Assembly: GCA_030704615.1 (NCBI GenBank)
Contig: CM060731.1
Span: 50,778,001-50,842,000 of the forward strand
Length of the DNA stretch: 64,000 bases
Source of the DNA: Takakia lepidozioides
Taxonomy: Eukaryota; Streptophyta; Takakiopsida; Takakiales; Takakiaceae
Reading direction: 5' to 3'
Shown: positions 31,612 through 43,584 of the stretch, piece after piece
Layout of the letters: each line of letters begins with the position of its first letter
Position numbering within the stretch: position 1 is the stretch's first letter
Notes under the pieces: generated by a model
Seen by the model: only the letters and a program-made list of their open reading frames with translations
Databases searched by the model: none
Told to the model about the DNA's origin: nothing
Position numbers and translations under genes: made by a program

Positions 31612-33233
31612 ATGGAGGAGGTATACAGTAGAAACAAGACAAAGGAACAAGGATTCCGCAAGAGGCCAGGGAGCAGGTGAGGCAGCCGCGGCTGCTGCCA
31701 TATTTCTCCCGGCCTTGGATTCTAGCGAGGCCCTGACAGAATCGCAGGAAGGTTGACGGTGGAGAACCCACAGCTTGGATCGCTGCGTTCAAAAAACAAC
31801 AGCTTCGACCTCTCCGTTCTCCGGAGGAATCGATCGCATGTTACAAGGTGACGTGTAATTCAACGCTACAAAGCATATTGACTCTATGTTGTCTGCGCTT
31901 GTATATTTGGAGAGATCTTCCAACGTCAGAAAACAGATTGTGTGCACATTTTGTGCTGTATAGCCTCTTTATAGCAGCTGGACGTAAGTGAAGAAGTCAG
32001 CTTCATCTCCTCTAGTGACTGGCTGTCTCCCCGTCTTGTATATTGTGGGACCATTGTTGAGGGATCCATCTCCCTGGGTCTTGATAGACACCGATAGACA
32101 CTTGTAAATTTTTCCCATCTTCTCCTGCTTATCTAGGCATTTTTGGCATTCAGGAAAGCACCCTTCTAGTGATAACAATCGAGTTGAAGGCCCCGTTCAC
32201 CCACACCAGACTGGTGCAGTGTGCTGATTTTCTGCAGGATTCGGAGGTATTTCTGTCTCTCTCTCTCTCATGTGTTTGTTAGCATACATGGAATCATATA
32301 GTTTTGAGGAAATGGTGAGGAACGAATGCTGAGGTCCATCCTTGTTTCGAAACTGTCCTGGCAATCGCGTATACACTTTTTCCTCTCTTTTTCCTCCAAC
32401 TGTACAATGGAGATAGTTGGCTGATCATACTTAGTGTTCTGTAGCAGCTGCTGGAGAAAGAATTATGGCACAGGTAATGGGGGTGGCGCCCAATTCATCA
32501 TCGTCCTGGGGAGAGAGCTTGTCCGTAGCAATACAGCAGAACACATGCGGATTGGACATGGCCTCGTGTGGGCCTTTGCTTGCTTCCCGACCACGACCAG
32601 TGGCGGTCTGCCAGCTTGCTCGCATTCGCACCAAGTCTGCTGATCTCTCTCGCAGGTTTAGATATTTAACATTTATCCTGAGTGTCGTCTTGGAAGCACA
32701 GCCCGCACATGTATCTTCAACGGAATTGAGAAGTCACAGTGTCTCTCACTGTAGTCGTATCCTAATTTGCTATGCTGGAGATTAGGTCCTCTGCAAGCTC
32801 TACGCATCGTCGTAGTAATTTTCCCTGTAATGTCTTCAATTTTTCCGTGAGATTCTAGTGCGTGCAGAGCTGGACCATTAAAATACTCTTACTATCTTAC
32901 TGTCAGTTTGCATCTTCTCTATTAATATGGGAACTTGCTGCAGTCGGACATGTGAACTGAAATGTTCCTTTGTGATGAAGGTCATTTGTCTACCGCGTCC
33001 AGTTGGATGGGATGACCGTCTTGGCGAAGACTCCCTCCGTAGAGAAGAGTCAAGCGAAAGAGGATGAGTTGTCAAGCACCAAGGCTGGAGGGATTCTTTC
33101 CACTGGTAGAAAGAGGGGAGCCCTGAAGACTGTTGATATGTTAGTCCGGAAGGCAAGGTTCATGGGCCTCGAAGAGCGAGAGGACACTGTGTTTCCGAGC
33201 TTTTCGGATGAGTCATCAGACGAATCTGATTAG
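31612..33233 (+). CDS. Unrecognised spliced gene
   Basis: Candidate exons: 31612-31676 (ATG, MEEVYSRNKTKEQG), 31740-31847, 32154-32246 (ELKAPFTHTRLVQCADFLQD), 32445-32473 (QLLEKELWH), 32656-32710 and 33003-33233. The end is an acidic SDESSDESD before TAG. All introns are GT-AG. Phases agree for exon 1 to 2 and from 32154 onward, but the 31847 to 32154 junction does not keep frame with these borders, so a donor such as 31840 or a missing piece is likely. Coding quality is best in 32154-32246 and 33003-33233. The last exon is basic then acidic (KTVDMLVRKARFMGLEERED). No known domain is recognised. Expected size is about 190 residues. Confidence 0.45.
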
Positions 33234-33239
33234 TGTAAA

Positions 33240-34388
33240 CTATGAAGACTTGCTCGACATCTGACCATGACGACTGATCAATTTCCTCCACAATACTGTA
33301 CATACTATTCAAACCATTCTTGCCACATTGGAAATACTGCACATAACTGTAACTACCTTACTCAGCAGCTTGAGAACATCCGATCCGATCGACTCTTCAA
33401 TTCTTGTCAACTCCTCTGTAAATTCCTCCATTTCTTGCCAGATTTGAGCTTCGGTGCGTACTGATGATGATTCAAGTACACTTCTATCGAGTGTTTGAAC
33501 CAACTTTTTTGTTATGAGAAGGCTTATATGGAGCCTGTAGTAGTTAGTGTAGTGTTTTTGCACTGGCGGTGGTTACCAGTAGAGAGAAGCACAAACATGG
33601 AGCCACATAGGAAGGCAGTTCTTGCTGCTAACATGGAAAGGGTTGAGCTTTTATTGCAAACCTGAGTTTTTGTTATCCCCCACAGTGCATGATAGTTTGC
33701 ATCTGTAGATAAGCATGGTGACATACTCACATAAGTTAGCGAGTGAGATAGAGGACCAAAGGTGGTCATTAGACCTCCTTCCCTCTCTTTTGTTTTGTCA
33801 CTGCGTGTGCTCTGAGGTGGTGTTGCCTCCATTAATTTGGGGAAGAATAAAGTGTGATGCCCATTGAGTCCACAAGTCCCTCTCAGTGGATTGGAGCATG
33901 AGTTAATTGTCTGTTATTCCTGTTTAGACATTGTAGTGAAGAATTGTTCCCATTCTACTTCCTTGTCAGGACAAAACCTTGGTGTGCAGAATTCTCTTTA
34001 CATGTTTCGCAGAGTCGAAGCATTAAAGAGAGTAAACCAGGCCATCCCTAGGAAACAGTGCTGTAAAGTAGTGCAGTAGATTTACTCTGACCTTCTGACT
34101 GAAATGAGACAGCAAGTTTCCCCAGCTAATACATTGGGAACAACAAGCTAGAAGCACAATACGAACACACTTCAAAACTACCTTCCAGCAAACCCCATCA
34201 CTATCTATGTCTGCTCCATGCACAGTGGCCACACACTAAAACCATTTGCATGCAATATGATCAAATCACTAGAATCCACAAAAATGCTGGATTTTTGACA
34301 CGGGGACATTCCTTGCCCTTCTAAATGATTACATGTTTTGCTCAAGTTACTACAAGGCATAATATAGGAAGCATAGGCACACCAAAAC
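33240..34388. other. Intergenic, nothing recognised
   Basis: This lies between the unrecognised plus-strand gene and the 3-prime end of SAS10, which is transcribed towards it. It probably holds the 3-prime untranslated regions of both converging genes. No repeat or coding signal stands out. Confidence 0.5.
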
Positions 34389-37300
34389 TCATTGTTTGAA
34401 TCGAGTACTACGACTAATGTTGGTGCGAATGCCAGTAGCTTCCCCTCCATAGCTTGTCGTTGGGGTCCGAACCTCACGCACTTGGCCTTTTCGTCGGATA
34501 ACTGCCTTCTCATGCTTGAGCTGCATGATCCACAGATGTGAATATCAATCAGCAATTATAGAGACATGCTACTCACTTGTTGCTCCCTAACATGTAAAAG
34601 AGATTGTGCCGCAGTTTCTTTGGCCAGATAATGCAAGCAAAATAAGACCAGGTAAATCCATTGCCTTGTGGAGTTCACTTTTTTGCTGCTGCAATGCTAT
34701 TCATTCCCTATCTTTACTTTCTGGTAATTCCTCTGAGCAGCTGTGGAGAATCCTCATTTGTTTGTGGAAGAGAATAATACACTTTATTCGTTGAGCCCAA
34801 AAGGAACCCAGGTCACTGACTACAAAACAGTTGAAACACTAGAGGACCTACGGGGGGATCATCAGCCAATGAAAGCAACCATCCTCACCAATCCAAGCTT
34901 GGTAGGTCATGGGATTTTGAGAATCAACCCCTCCTGGGAAGGCCTCTCACGACAGGACCAATTCACCAGGGGTCCCAAGGCATGAAGTATGAGTTGCAGG
35001 CAATGACGAGAGGAAAGATGCTACTGTAGAGAGCAGGTGTACCTTGTACTTTTTACGCGGGTTCTTGGTAAGCTTCTTCCGATGTCGTGTGAGCCCTGTA
35101 TTCTTCTCCATCTACATGCATCCAATGCCAGCACCCCATTAGTTTACTCAACATGCACTGCCTTGTATACCCACCTCCCCCACTCCCTCCCCAACTCTCA
35201 GTGTCAGTCTCTCTGTACTGGCTCTATGGCTGCACGGCTACAGCAATTCAAGTCTCACATAAACACAAATTGCAGGGTAAAGTCCAGACTCACCGGAAAC
35301 CCATCCAAATAATACATCTCTCTCCCTCTCTCCCTCCCTCCCTATCTTTGGATGATGTTTGCTGTTTACTGGAGAAGTCTCTTGCTTAAATGTTTCTCAT
35401 GGGCCCTTGAGGCATGCTGTGGACGTTAGGAAGTCCCTTTATTCCTTTCACTAGTGTCTCTCTCTCTCTCAGCCACCTATAGGCATAATATTACTTTCTT
35501 TCTCTCCCTCTGCCAGTCAGGATTTTTCACACGACCAAGAGATAAGCTATGGTTGTTGGTTCTGAAGGTTAAAATTCTCCGTAAGTACTTGATACCTCTG
35601 CAATGACCCTACTATCTCTTCCTCTCATGATTGAAATACAAGCTGGTACACCAAAGTACCTGTCTTGAGATGTGCCGTTTTCCCTCGACATCATCATCAT
35701 CATCCACTGCCGGAATGATCGGGTTTCTGCATTCACAGAGATCCTGTTGTAAGAGAAAAACACAGAAACAAGACATTTTACCCAAGTAGATTTTACTCGG
35801 AAGATTCTCCAGATCCCTAAAGAGAGAGAAAGATACCAACTGTAATAAGTAATCTCGGATCCCCTAGTCTGGCAGTGACATAGCCACTAGCCACTCACCT
35901 GTCATATTTGGCAGCTTTGGCTGCTTTCTTGGCCTCCTTGAGCTGCTTAGCTTCTTGGTAAAACTGATCCTCTTCAGGTTCCACATCTTCAGAATCTCCA
36001 TCACTCCCTTTCTCATCTGCCATAACTGGTGCCTTTGCTGCCCTCTGCATCTCATGCTTCCTCCGCCTCTCCCCAAGCTCCTCTCTGACAGGCAGATCTG
36101 CATCACCTGATACTATCTGCATCGCCCTTTCAAAGCGTCACTGCCTCACTCCAATCAAGCCACATAGCACATTTCATGACCCCATACATACACCACTTAG
36201 GCAACAAGGAGAAGACTGATCCATCACTGAGCACCTCCATGATATCTCCATAAAAAACTCCCCCCATCCTAATATTCACACAACCCCAGCCATGGTACAA
36301 ATATACCCACTCATCCTTAGGTGAATTTCTATACAAATGACTACATTTACACTTGAAAATGACTGGCTCTGCAACCATGGCATGCATACATGAAATAGAA
36401 AAATATGCAGGGCGTGGATGGACACAAGAAAATGCTAACAGAAATTCAAAGGACCTTTGGCTTCTTGAAAGGCTTGCCAGCTTCAGCAATGAGTTGTGAC
36501 AGTGTTCGTGGTTTTGAGGGATCCTCTGGCAGGCTCCCCATTATTTTAGCAGGTCGGATATCATCCATACCCACTAGATCCCCAACATCGTCCTCAAAAT
36601 CGTCCAGCATTCCCATCAACCTGCCCAATGAAGGATTTCCCTTTGCAGAGTTAGACCTACAACTCTGTTTGTCCTCTTTGCTCAAAATTAACAGTCAGGC
36701 AAAGGAAAAATAAACTTGCATACAAAAGGGATATCGTGCCACAAAGCCGCACTGGGCCAGCACGAGTACCTAAGGAGAATTGAGTAACTGAGAAAGGAAT
36801 TAAGGAAAGCAACTGATAACCTTGGGGAGGGCAACTGGAAATCGCCAAACACGACTAGCATTAGAAGAAGGCAGCAAGGACACAAGAGGTAACTGTGTTA
36901 ATGCCCAGGTGATTAAATTTTGGTTTTGTTATTCCTCTTTTTCCGGCGACACCATCATGGTTGAGAATACATCGAATATACACAAAATGAGAATGGATAT
37001 TTCAGGCTGGGGTCAGCAAGAGTAACCGATTCATTCGCCCTTGAAGGCTGCATCCTTTTGAAGAGCAGGAATTTATCAGTAGCTACGGGAGTTTTTAATT
37101 GCAAATAGAGGCGCCTAGATTAGCATTGGGGATACCTCTAAAATACACGATAGAAGTTCTGCACATGTGGTGTTTTGAGGATCTCTAATTTAAGCACTGT
37201 TGTACAGTATGCACATCATATTAAAAGATCGCGCTCCCCAGCCCAAGCTTCATGTGCATAATTCAGAGAACGCCTCCAGTGAATTGCAGCCATCTACTTT

Positions 37301-40300
37301 TCTTGGCACCTCATGACCTTTTGTTTAGATCCAGTGAGAGGACTCTGTCAGGTCCATCACACAGTTTGCTAAATACATGGTCACCTGACCAGTCCCGAGT
37401 CCAGTAACACTGTCCCACTCAAAGGCCTTATTTACTTAACCTCTTACCATAAGACCAACTGTGCATGTTGTACAGAGTACAAAATCAGCACAAGAGGTGA
37501 GGACTGACCCATTGCGTGACCGTTTGAGGTCCTTGACCTTCTTGCGCTCTGCCCTGGACAGCGGCACACGGGCAAACAGCTCCTCCTCTTCCTGTGCACG
37601 AGCCTCAAGGCGTGCTCGCTCTCGTATCATTTCCTTGCTCTCTGTTCCAAGGACTTCTCGCACCTAGAACATGGTAACAAAGGGGTGACAACCAGACAAT
37701 GTTCAGAACTGCCAAACTACTATGCCCAGATTGAACTAACTACTGACAACATCAAAATTGACATATGGAAGACCTCAAGCTAAAGATTTGAAGGACTAGA
37801 GAAAATGGCATAAACATGATGTCAAGGCCATCCAACCTCTTCTGGTTTGCCTTCCAACTCATTGGCAAGTTCCTTGATGTAAGCACTGCGTGATGCACGG
37901 CGCTGGACCTCCTTTTCAGCCCGGGCTTTTGATCGTTTGTCTCGTGAATTCTCTTCTTCCTCCATGACTGCTGGTGCTATCATAGGTGGTCGGTAAACAC
38001 CCCCCCCATCCTGACATAACATAGAACTGTTAGGGTCTTTGAGAAAGATCCTTTGGAGCTCTCTCCAATCCACTGCACTGGATGGAGACACTGCATACCA
38101 ACCGTTGTAGGATAGAAACAACATGTGAATCCGAAAAAATCTTTATTTCCAGTGAACAGGAATGGATAATGAAGCAGATTTACCTCAGCCATTTGATCCA
38201 ACTTGGAGACGAGCAAACTTGGATTGGGCCTGTACATCAACGCATCCTCTCTCTCACGCACCTCATTGGCTCCCACCATAGCCGGTGTCCGACCAGCCTT
38301 AAGCAGCTTCTCGATTTGGTATTGCAGCTTCTTGTCAATTGGACGTATCTGAGAAGTCACCCATTCACCATATTCATTCTTTAACTCTAGTTGTTGTACT
38401 CCTTCTATGGGCCCTTGGAGCCCTGAACGTTCTAAAGTTGTTCTATCTCTTATTATGTCAAAAGAAATAAAAGGTTTGGTGTCTCAAGTGGCTTCTTGTG
38501 TTGCTATTCAGTCCCATGAGCCCTTAGGGTCCTCTGTGGACGTTTTAAAGTATCTCTCTTTGTCCCTCTCAATATGTTTCTTCCCTCTTGTTCCGCCCAA
38601 AACTGGGTGCGGGGTCTATGGCCACAAGACTATGGCAAAGGTCTTATGTCTACATTATACTTAATTTCCCTTGGGCCTGCTGTTGATGTTGTAAAGGTCC
38701 TTTCTTTCTCCCTCTCCCTAGAAATGTTGATACCAGCAATGCTGCTCTAGCCCCCAATGTGGCAACATATGGGGCATGTGGCCGTGGTCTCATTGTACCC
38801 AGAACAGTATGTGTGTCAGGCAGGGAGGGAAAGAGCGGACTTCATGTCAACGGTGATAGTTTGTGCCATGCAACCTTCTGAAAGTACCCACCTTCTCCAA
38901 AAACATTTTGAGCTCAACAAGGCGAGCAATAACAGGGTGATCCCGAACAGAACGGGCCTCTGCCTTAAGCAACAGGTAGAACACAATGGACTGGCAGTAA
39001 CTCAATAGCAGCAGATGCTTGACTTCCAAGTAGCTGATTCCCTCTTTTGTTGCATACTGTCCCTCTTTCACCTTCACACCCATCCACAACAGTACAATGT
39101 TGGTCCTAGTGTGTCTCAGAGAGAGAGAAATGAAATGGTACTTTGTAACGTCTGCAGGAAGCTCAAAGAGCTTATGGGACAAGAGGAAGAAAGCAACAAG
39201 AAAGTCAGAGGGGCCACAAGCAGCATAAAAGCAACTGTTGCTCAAGGGATTGTCTAAGAGCCAACTTTTCATGCAGGTAAGCTGCCAAACATTTCTGATC
39301 CTTGTAATGGAAGACATCCGTGAGAGATTGGGTATGCCCGAATAGTTAGTTCAATCGCCCATGGATCTGATAGTATAAAGGGCAGTGAAGAAGAAATGTT
39401 CTTCACTTTTGTTTTCCCTGTTGTTCCCAGCGCAAGCAGGGCATCGCCACGTTGCAGATACTCCCACCTACCAGTCTCTATCCACAGATTGTGGGAGCCC
39501 ACCCTGAACCTCCCTAATGCCCTCGCCCTCAGAAGAGAGGGAGATAGAGCTGCAGACAGGTAATTAGGCCGCAATAATCTGTTGTCCTGGAGAACCAAGA
39601 ATGAGAGAGCACAACCAGAAGTACAAAAGATCCCAAGAGAGAGAGGAAAAGGCAAAGAATTAATACTACATCTAAGGGCCCCTGGGAAAAATTAAACAAC
39701 AAGGGAGAGACCATGCCAAAAAATTGGGAACCAATGTGTTCTTAAAGGTCATATTGCAGAAGCCCACCTTTTCCAGCAGAGGTTCTACTTTGGTTCGAAG
39801 CTCATCCAAGCCCTCTCGCAACTCCGTAAGGAGTGCCACCAGCTCTGGGGCATCACTGTACAATGACAACATGAGCTGTACACTCAACCAACAATATCTG
39901 CCTAGCATTTATTTGTGTTCAGATGTGTGTTTGTCTCTTTCTGTCTCTATGAGTGACCAGGTTGACATGTTCTGCAGCTGCCTCACATCTCTCTATCTTC
40001 TACACACAATGGGAAGGGCACTAACCTCATGACAACTTCCATCAGCTCCTCCTTGGACAATGCACTCATGTCTTTCTTGACCTCCTCTACTGCCACTGTT
40101 CCAATATTCTTTTCAGGTATTTTCCCCCGACCTTTGACTGCTGCTTTGAGACTCTTCTTCTTTTCTGTTTTCCCCTCCTGCCGGCGGACGGCTTCCTACA
40201 TTAAACAAGAAGAGTAGAGTGAATATTCAGTCACAGTCAGAAACTAGGTTTGAATGCTACACCAAAAAAGTGGGGACTGGCGTGAGAGACAACACACAGA

Positions 40301-43064
40301 TTTTGGTTACCCTAGCTATAGCTGAACCCCTATCTTCATCAAACATTGGACCAGAGTTCATGGAGAATGAGTACACCGATAGCAGCAGCAAGGTAGGGCT
40401 AGCACAAGAATCACCTCAAGGGTCTCTTCCTGGTTGCCCTTGTCTTCATCTGGTTCACTCTCACTGCTCTCATCAGCATCCACCTCATAGTCCTCTGGAC
40501 GCAGGGATGCTGCCACCTGCTGTTGTAGGCGAAGCACCTCAGCTTCCTCCTCTGCAGGTGCCTCTTCATCGCTTGACAGCAGCTGTTGCCCCAAACACGA
40601 AAAACCACTATCAACATTCATACTCAAAAGCAAGTGAGCAAGAGATAAGGCTGCCACTGCAATTAATGACTCTGACTTGAAAGAGTACGTCACTGGATGC
40701 TCTCCACATTGTGCCAACCATGCAGACACTCCAACACTGCAACAAGTCTTTCACTGATGGTAACGTCCTCCTCTTGTTCCTCCCATACCCTCTTTCCCTT
40801 TTTCTACCCCCCTGAATCAGACAGACATGGGGTCGTCTATGGGCCACAAGGCTCTGGAAATAGAACTTGAAGTTTCCAGATACAGGCACACTCTCAATCC
40901 CTCTCTCCATAATAACGATGTAGAGCCCTTCTTGGAGGCTTATGGAGGCTATAATGCATTTCCAAGGCATACCTAGAAAAAAAAACAGCTGAGGTGTGTT
41001 ATACCTCATAGTCAACATTGTCTGCATTATAGTAAATCTTTTTGCCCTTTCCCCAAGCGGCCTTCTCTTTCTCCTCTTCCTCCTCTTCGTCATCCTCGTT
41101 CACAATGCCTGCCTTCTGCTTCATGATCTTGGCCTGCCTCAGCACTGCAGCCAGGTCTCTGTCATCACGGTAGAATTTGTATGGTATAGTTTAAGAACTC
41201 AACAGCTCTCATTCAGCATGGATTCTCTCTATCTCTCTCCAAACAAAACGAAGGCTTCACCAAACGTCATCTGATGAGTACATTCTCTCAGTAAATCATC
41301 TTCATCTTCTCATCTAGCCTTGCTTTCGAAAAATAGTAAAAACACTCTCAACAACAGAAGAATATACTTTTGGCTTCAAGGCCAGTAAGCTCCTCTTCAC
41401 CCATTTCATCATCGTCACTTTTCTGCCACCCAACAGCCACCCACAATATTGAGCTTTGACCACCTTTGCCACTGGAAACAGGAAAAGAAGTAAACTTGTG
41501 CATCCAGAGTAATATGTTACCAACAGTCAATCTTCCTCATAAAATCCTACCAATAGTAATACTAAATATCAACCGCAAGGATTTACACTCACCTCATCCT
41601 CATCATTGTCACTCTCCTCACTGACTCCCTGCTCCAAAGCCCATCCAACAACAATAGCAGAAGCAATGAGATTTGGTATGATTAAAAACTGGACAAGTAC
41701 ATAGTGCATCCCAAGTAGGACCCTTGCAGTAGTCCATGACGCCCATCACTCTGAGTTGGGCTACCAGCTTCTCTAATTGGTCCACTCAATCATTCAGTCA
41801 CATCTAATGTCAAACAGACTAGACTTGGCTTTGAAAAGGTACAAATGAGTCACCCACGTACTGATGTAAGCACAACAGGGAGACACAGGATAATGTCGGC
41901 TGGATGCAGAAAAATAACCTAGTAGTGCCACAGGACTTACAAGCTGTGCGAGACTGCTTAAGGGGGGCCTACAATGCAACCAGGGTGTCCTCTGCCAGGT
42001 ATTTTCTCTTGAGACTTGGCATCCCCAAAGTACACAGCTTAGCAAGGAAACACCTTGCCAGCAGCTAAGGGATCATTCAAAGTTGTTTCCAACATAAGCC
42101 TATGAAGCCAGAGAATTTGTTCTGCAAATTGAAGTGCCTCCACTATCTGTTGGAAACCAACAAGATACTCAATAACCAAGTGGTTCCAATGACCACACCT
42201 GAGAGTGGCCTTAGTAAAATACATGCAAGGGGCCAAACCCCTACTCCAAGTAATAAGGACATCCACTTCTCTTCAATCCCATTCCACTTTTGGAGACATG
42301 ACTACGAAGCTAGTGTACACTGAAGTTTGAAAATGTCGTGAATTCAGTCCACAACTCGGATCCTCACTAGACAGTCAAACCCCTGCATACCTTCAAGTCC
42401 ATGACAGGCACTTCGTCCTCCTCCAATTCGTCTGAATCAGCTGCTTGCAAAACACACCCAACCCTCAACGTAAAATTCACTGAATGGTATTCTCTCTCTC
42501 TCTCTCTCTCTCTCTAGAGGTTAGGACTCCTGTTATTTCATTGTTTCCATATGGGGTAATGCGTACACGCCTCTGCCTCGAACACCCACCAACCATGGGG
42601 CCCTTTCTCTCAGAACAAAAACCTATCAATTCATGAACTTCCTTGTTATCCAAGTTCTTAAAAATTCAACCGACATACAAACGAAACTATCCTGATGAGA
42701 ATCTAACTTCCAAAAGGTATCAAGGAGGTACACGCACCAATGTCCTTGACGGGGTCCAGTGATATTTTGTCCCTCTTCTTGTGAACTGCCACCAAGGTCC
42801 CACCAAGAAGCTTATTGTCAATGCCAACTTCTGTCAGCAGCAAAATTCTCCTATCATTCTTTACTTTCCAGAAGGACGAGGATTAAAACAAACGACTCGT
42901 TCGTCTAAAATCATGAATCCCTCCCTCACTTTCTCTCACCGAAGAAAACACTTACAGGCATCTATATCATCTACAAAATCTTCCGGCTTCATGCCCATGT
43001 TCTTGTCAGAATGGCTATGTCGCCGCTGCTTTCGCCCGGACTTTCCTTGGCCAGGTCGACCCAT
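34389..43064 (-). CDS. SAS10: SAS10/UTP3, small-subunit processome protein
   Basis: Eighteen exons: 43064-42956, 42785-42738, 42443-42391, 41628-41593, 41422-41368, 41144-41005, 40582-40415, 40195-40026, 39855-39768, 39071-38892, 38348-38184, 38010-37837, 37663-37509, 36656-36455, 36116-35899, 35726-35660, 35111-35043, 34520-34389. All are GT-AG with consistent phases and give 742 residues. The start MGRPGQGKSGRKQRR is followed by DAFHKKRDKISLDP, acidic tracts and AAWGKGKKIYYNADNVDYE. The Sas10/Utp3/C1D domain is at about 260-404 (PELVALLTELR, YLEVKHLLLLSYC, DHPVIARLVELK, RPIDKKLQYQIEKLLKAG). The C-terminal Sas10 domain (about 655-742) has EGKRHISRQMEKNTGLTRHR and ends YGGEATGIRTNISRSTRFKQ. 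The yeast protein is an essential nucleolar U3 snoRNP/SSU processome factor for 18S rRNA; the Arabidopsis homologue is THAL. It is divergent from NRDE2. Introns hold LINE fragments. Confidence 0.95.
38560..38655 (+). repeat. LINE 3-prime-end fragment in a SAS10 intron
   Basis: Contains TTCCGCCCAAAACTGGGTGC, then GGGGTCTATGGCCACAAG, then GCAAAGGTCTTATG. The same stretch ends the LINE copies at 51974, 56917 and 57534. It is antisense to the host gene. Confidence 0.6.
39255..39655 (-). pseudogene. LINE reverse-transcriptase C-terminal relic in a SAS10 intron
   Basis: The minus-strand frame reads LGRFRVGSHNLWIETGRWE, then the position of the usual Cys motif (RGDALLALG), then SSSLPFILSDPWAIELTIRA. 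This resembles the region after the RT domain of plant LINEs, with the zinc cysteines lost. It lies between SAS10 exons 9 and 10 on the same strand as the host. Confidence 0.5.
42490..42515. repeat. TC dinucleotide microsatellite
   Basis: About twelve to thirteen TC units lie in the second intron of SAS10. Confidence 0.85.
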
Positions 43065-43584
43065 CCTCGCTCCACCCTCGTCCCTGAAACGAATTTCTGG
43101 TTGTACAACCTACTCAGAGGAATTGCGGACCAGAAACAAGCGATGGAACATACCCATTAGCCAGTAATTTCCCAGAGAAATATGTAGCAGTGAACGGCCA
43201 AGGAGGGCGAATCGATTCACTAGTGTGGTACTGTGAGAGGTATCGAGGCCACAGTTCAGCTTGGATCACTTGGATTGACCCGAAAGCGACAGACTTCTCC
43301 AGAAACACTCCCTTGGGAAAGCCAATCCAAGCAGCAGCAGAATCTCCCCCTTGGAATAAGAAATCGAAAGGGAGAGACAGGAAGGAAAGCACAACCTCTA
43401 AACCCTAACCCTAGTTTCATAAATCCTGACCATCATTCGTTGTAGGCTTCTGCGTCCAAGAGAATTCACTACAATCATCCGTTGAGCGAGATAATTCATC
43501 CATTTTGCGGGAACATTCATCCAGAACAGCAGGAACTACACAGCGTGTTGGCTTGGTCCTGCGATCTGCGTTGGTCGGAGAGGA
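43065..43584. promoter_or_regulatory. Divergent promoter region between SAS10 and NRDE2
   Basis: Only 520 bp separate the two start codons, which point away from each other, so both promoters and 5-prime leaders must lie here. No TATA box is obvious. A TAAACCCTAA motif (43399-43408) and a CTAACCC stretch, similar to the plant telo-box of ribosome-biogenesis promoters, are present just before 43415. Confidence 0.6.

Noticed and set aside
42490-42515. TC repeat as a regulatory GAGA element
   Set aside because: It lies inside a SAS10 intron far from a start; an ordinary microsatellite is the simpler view.
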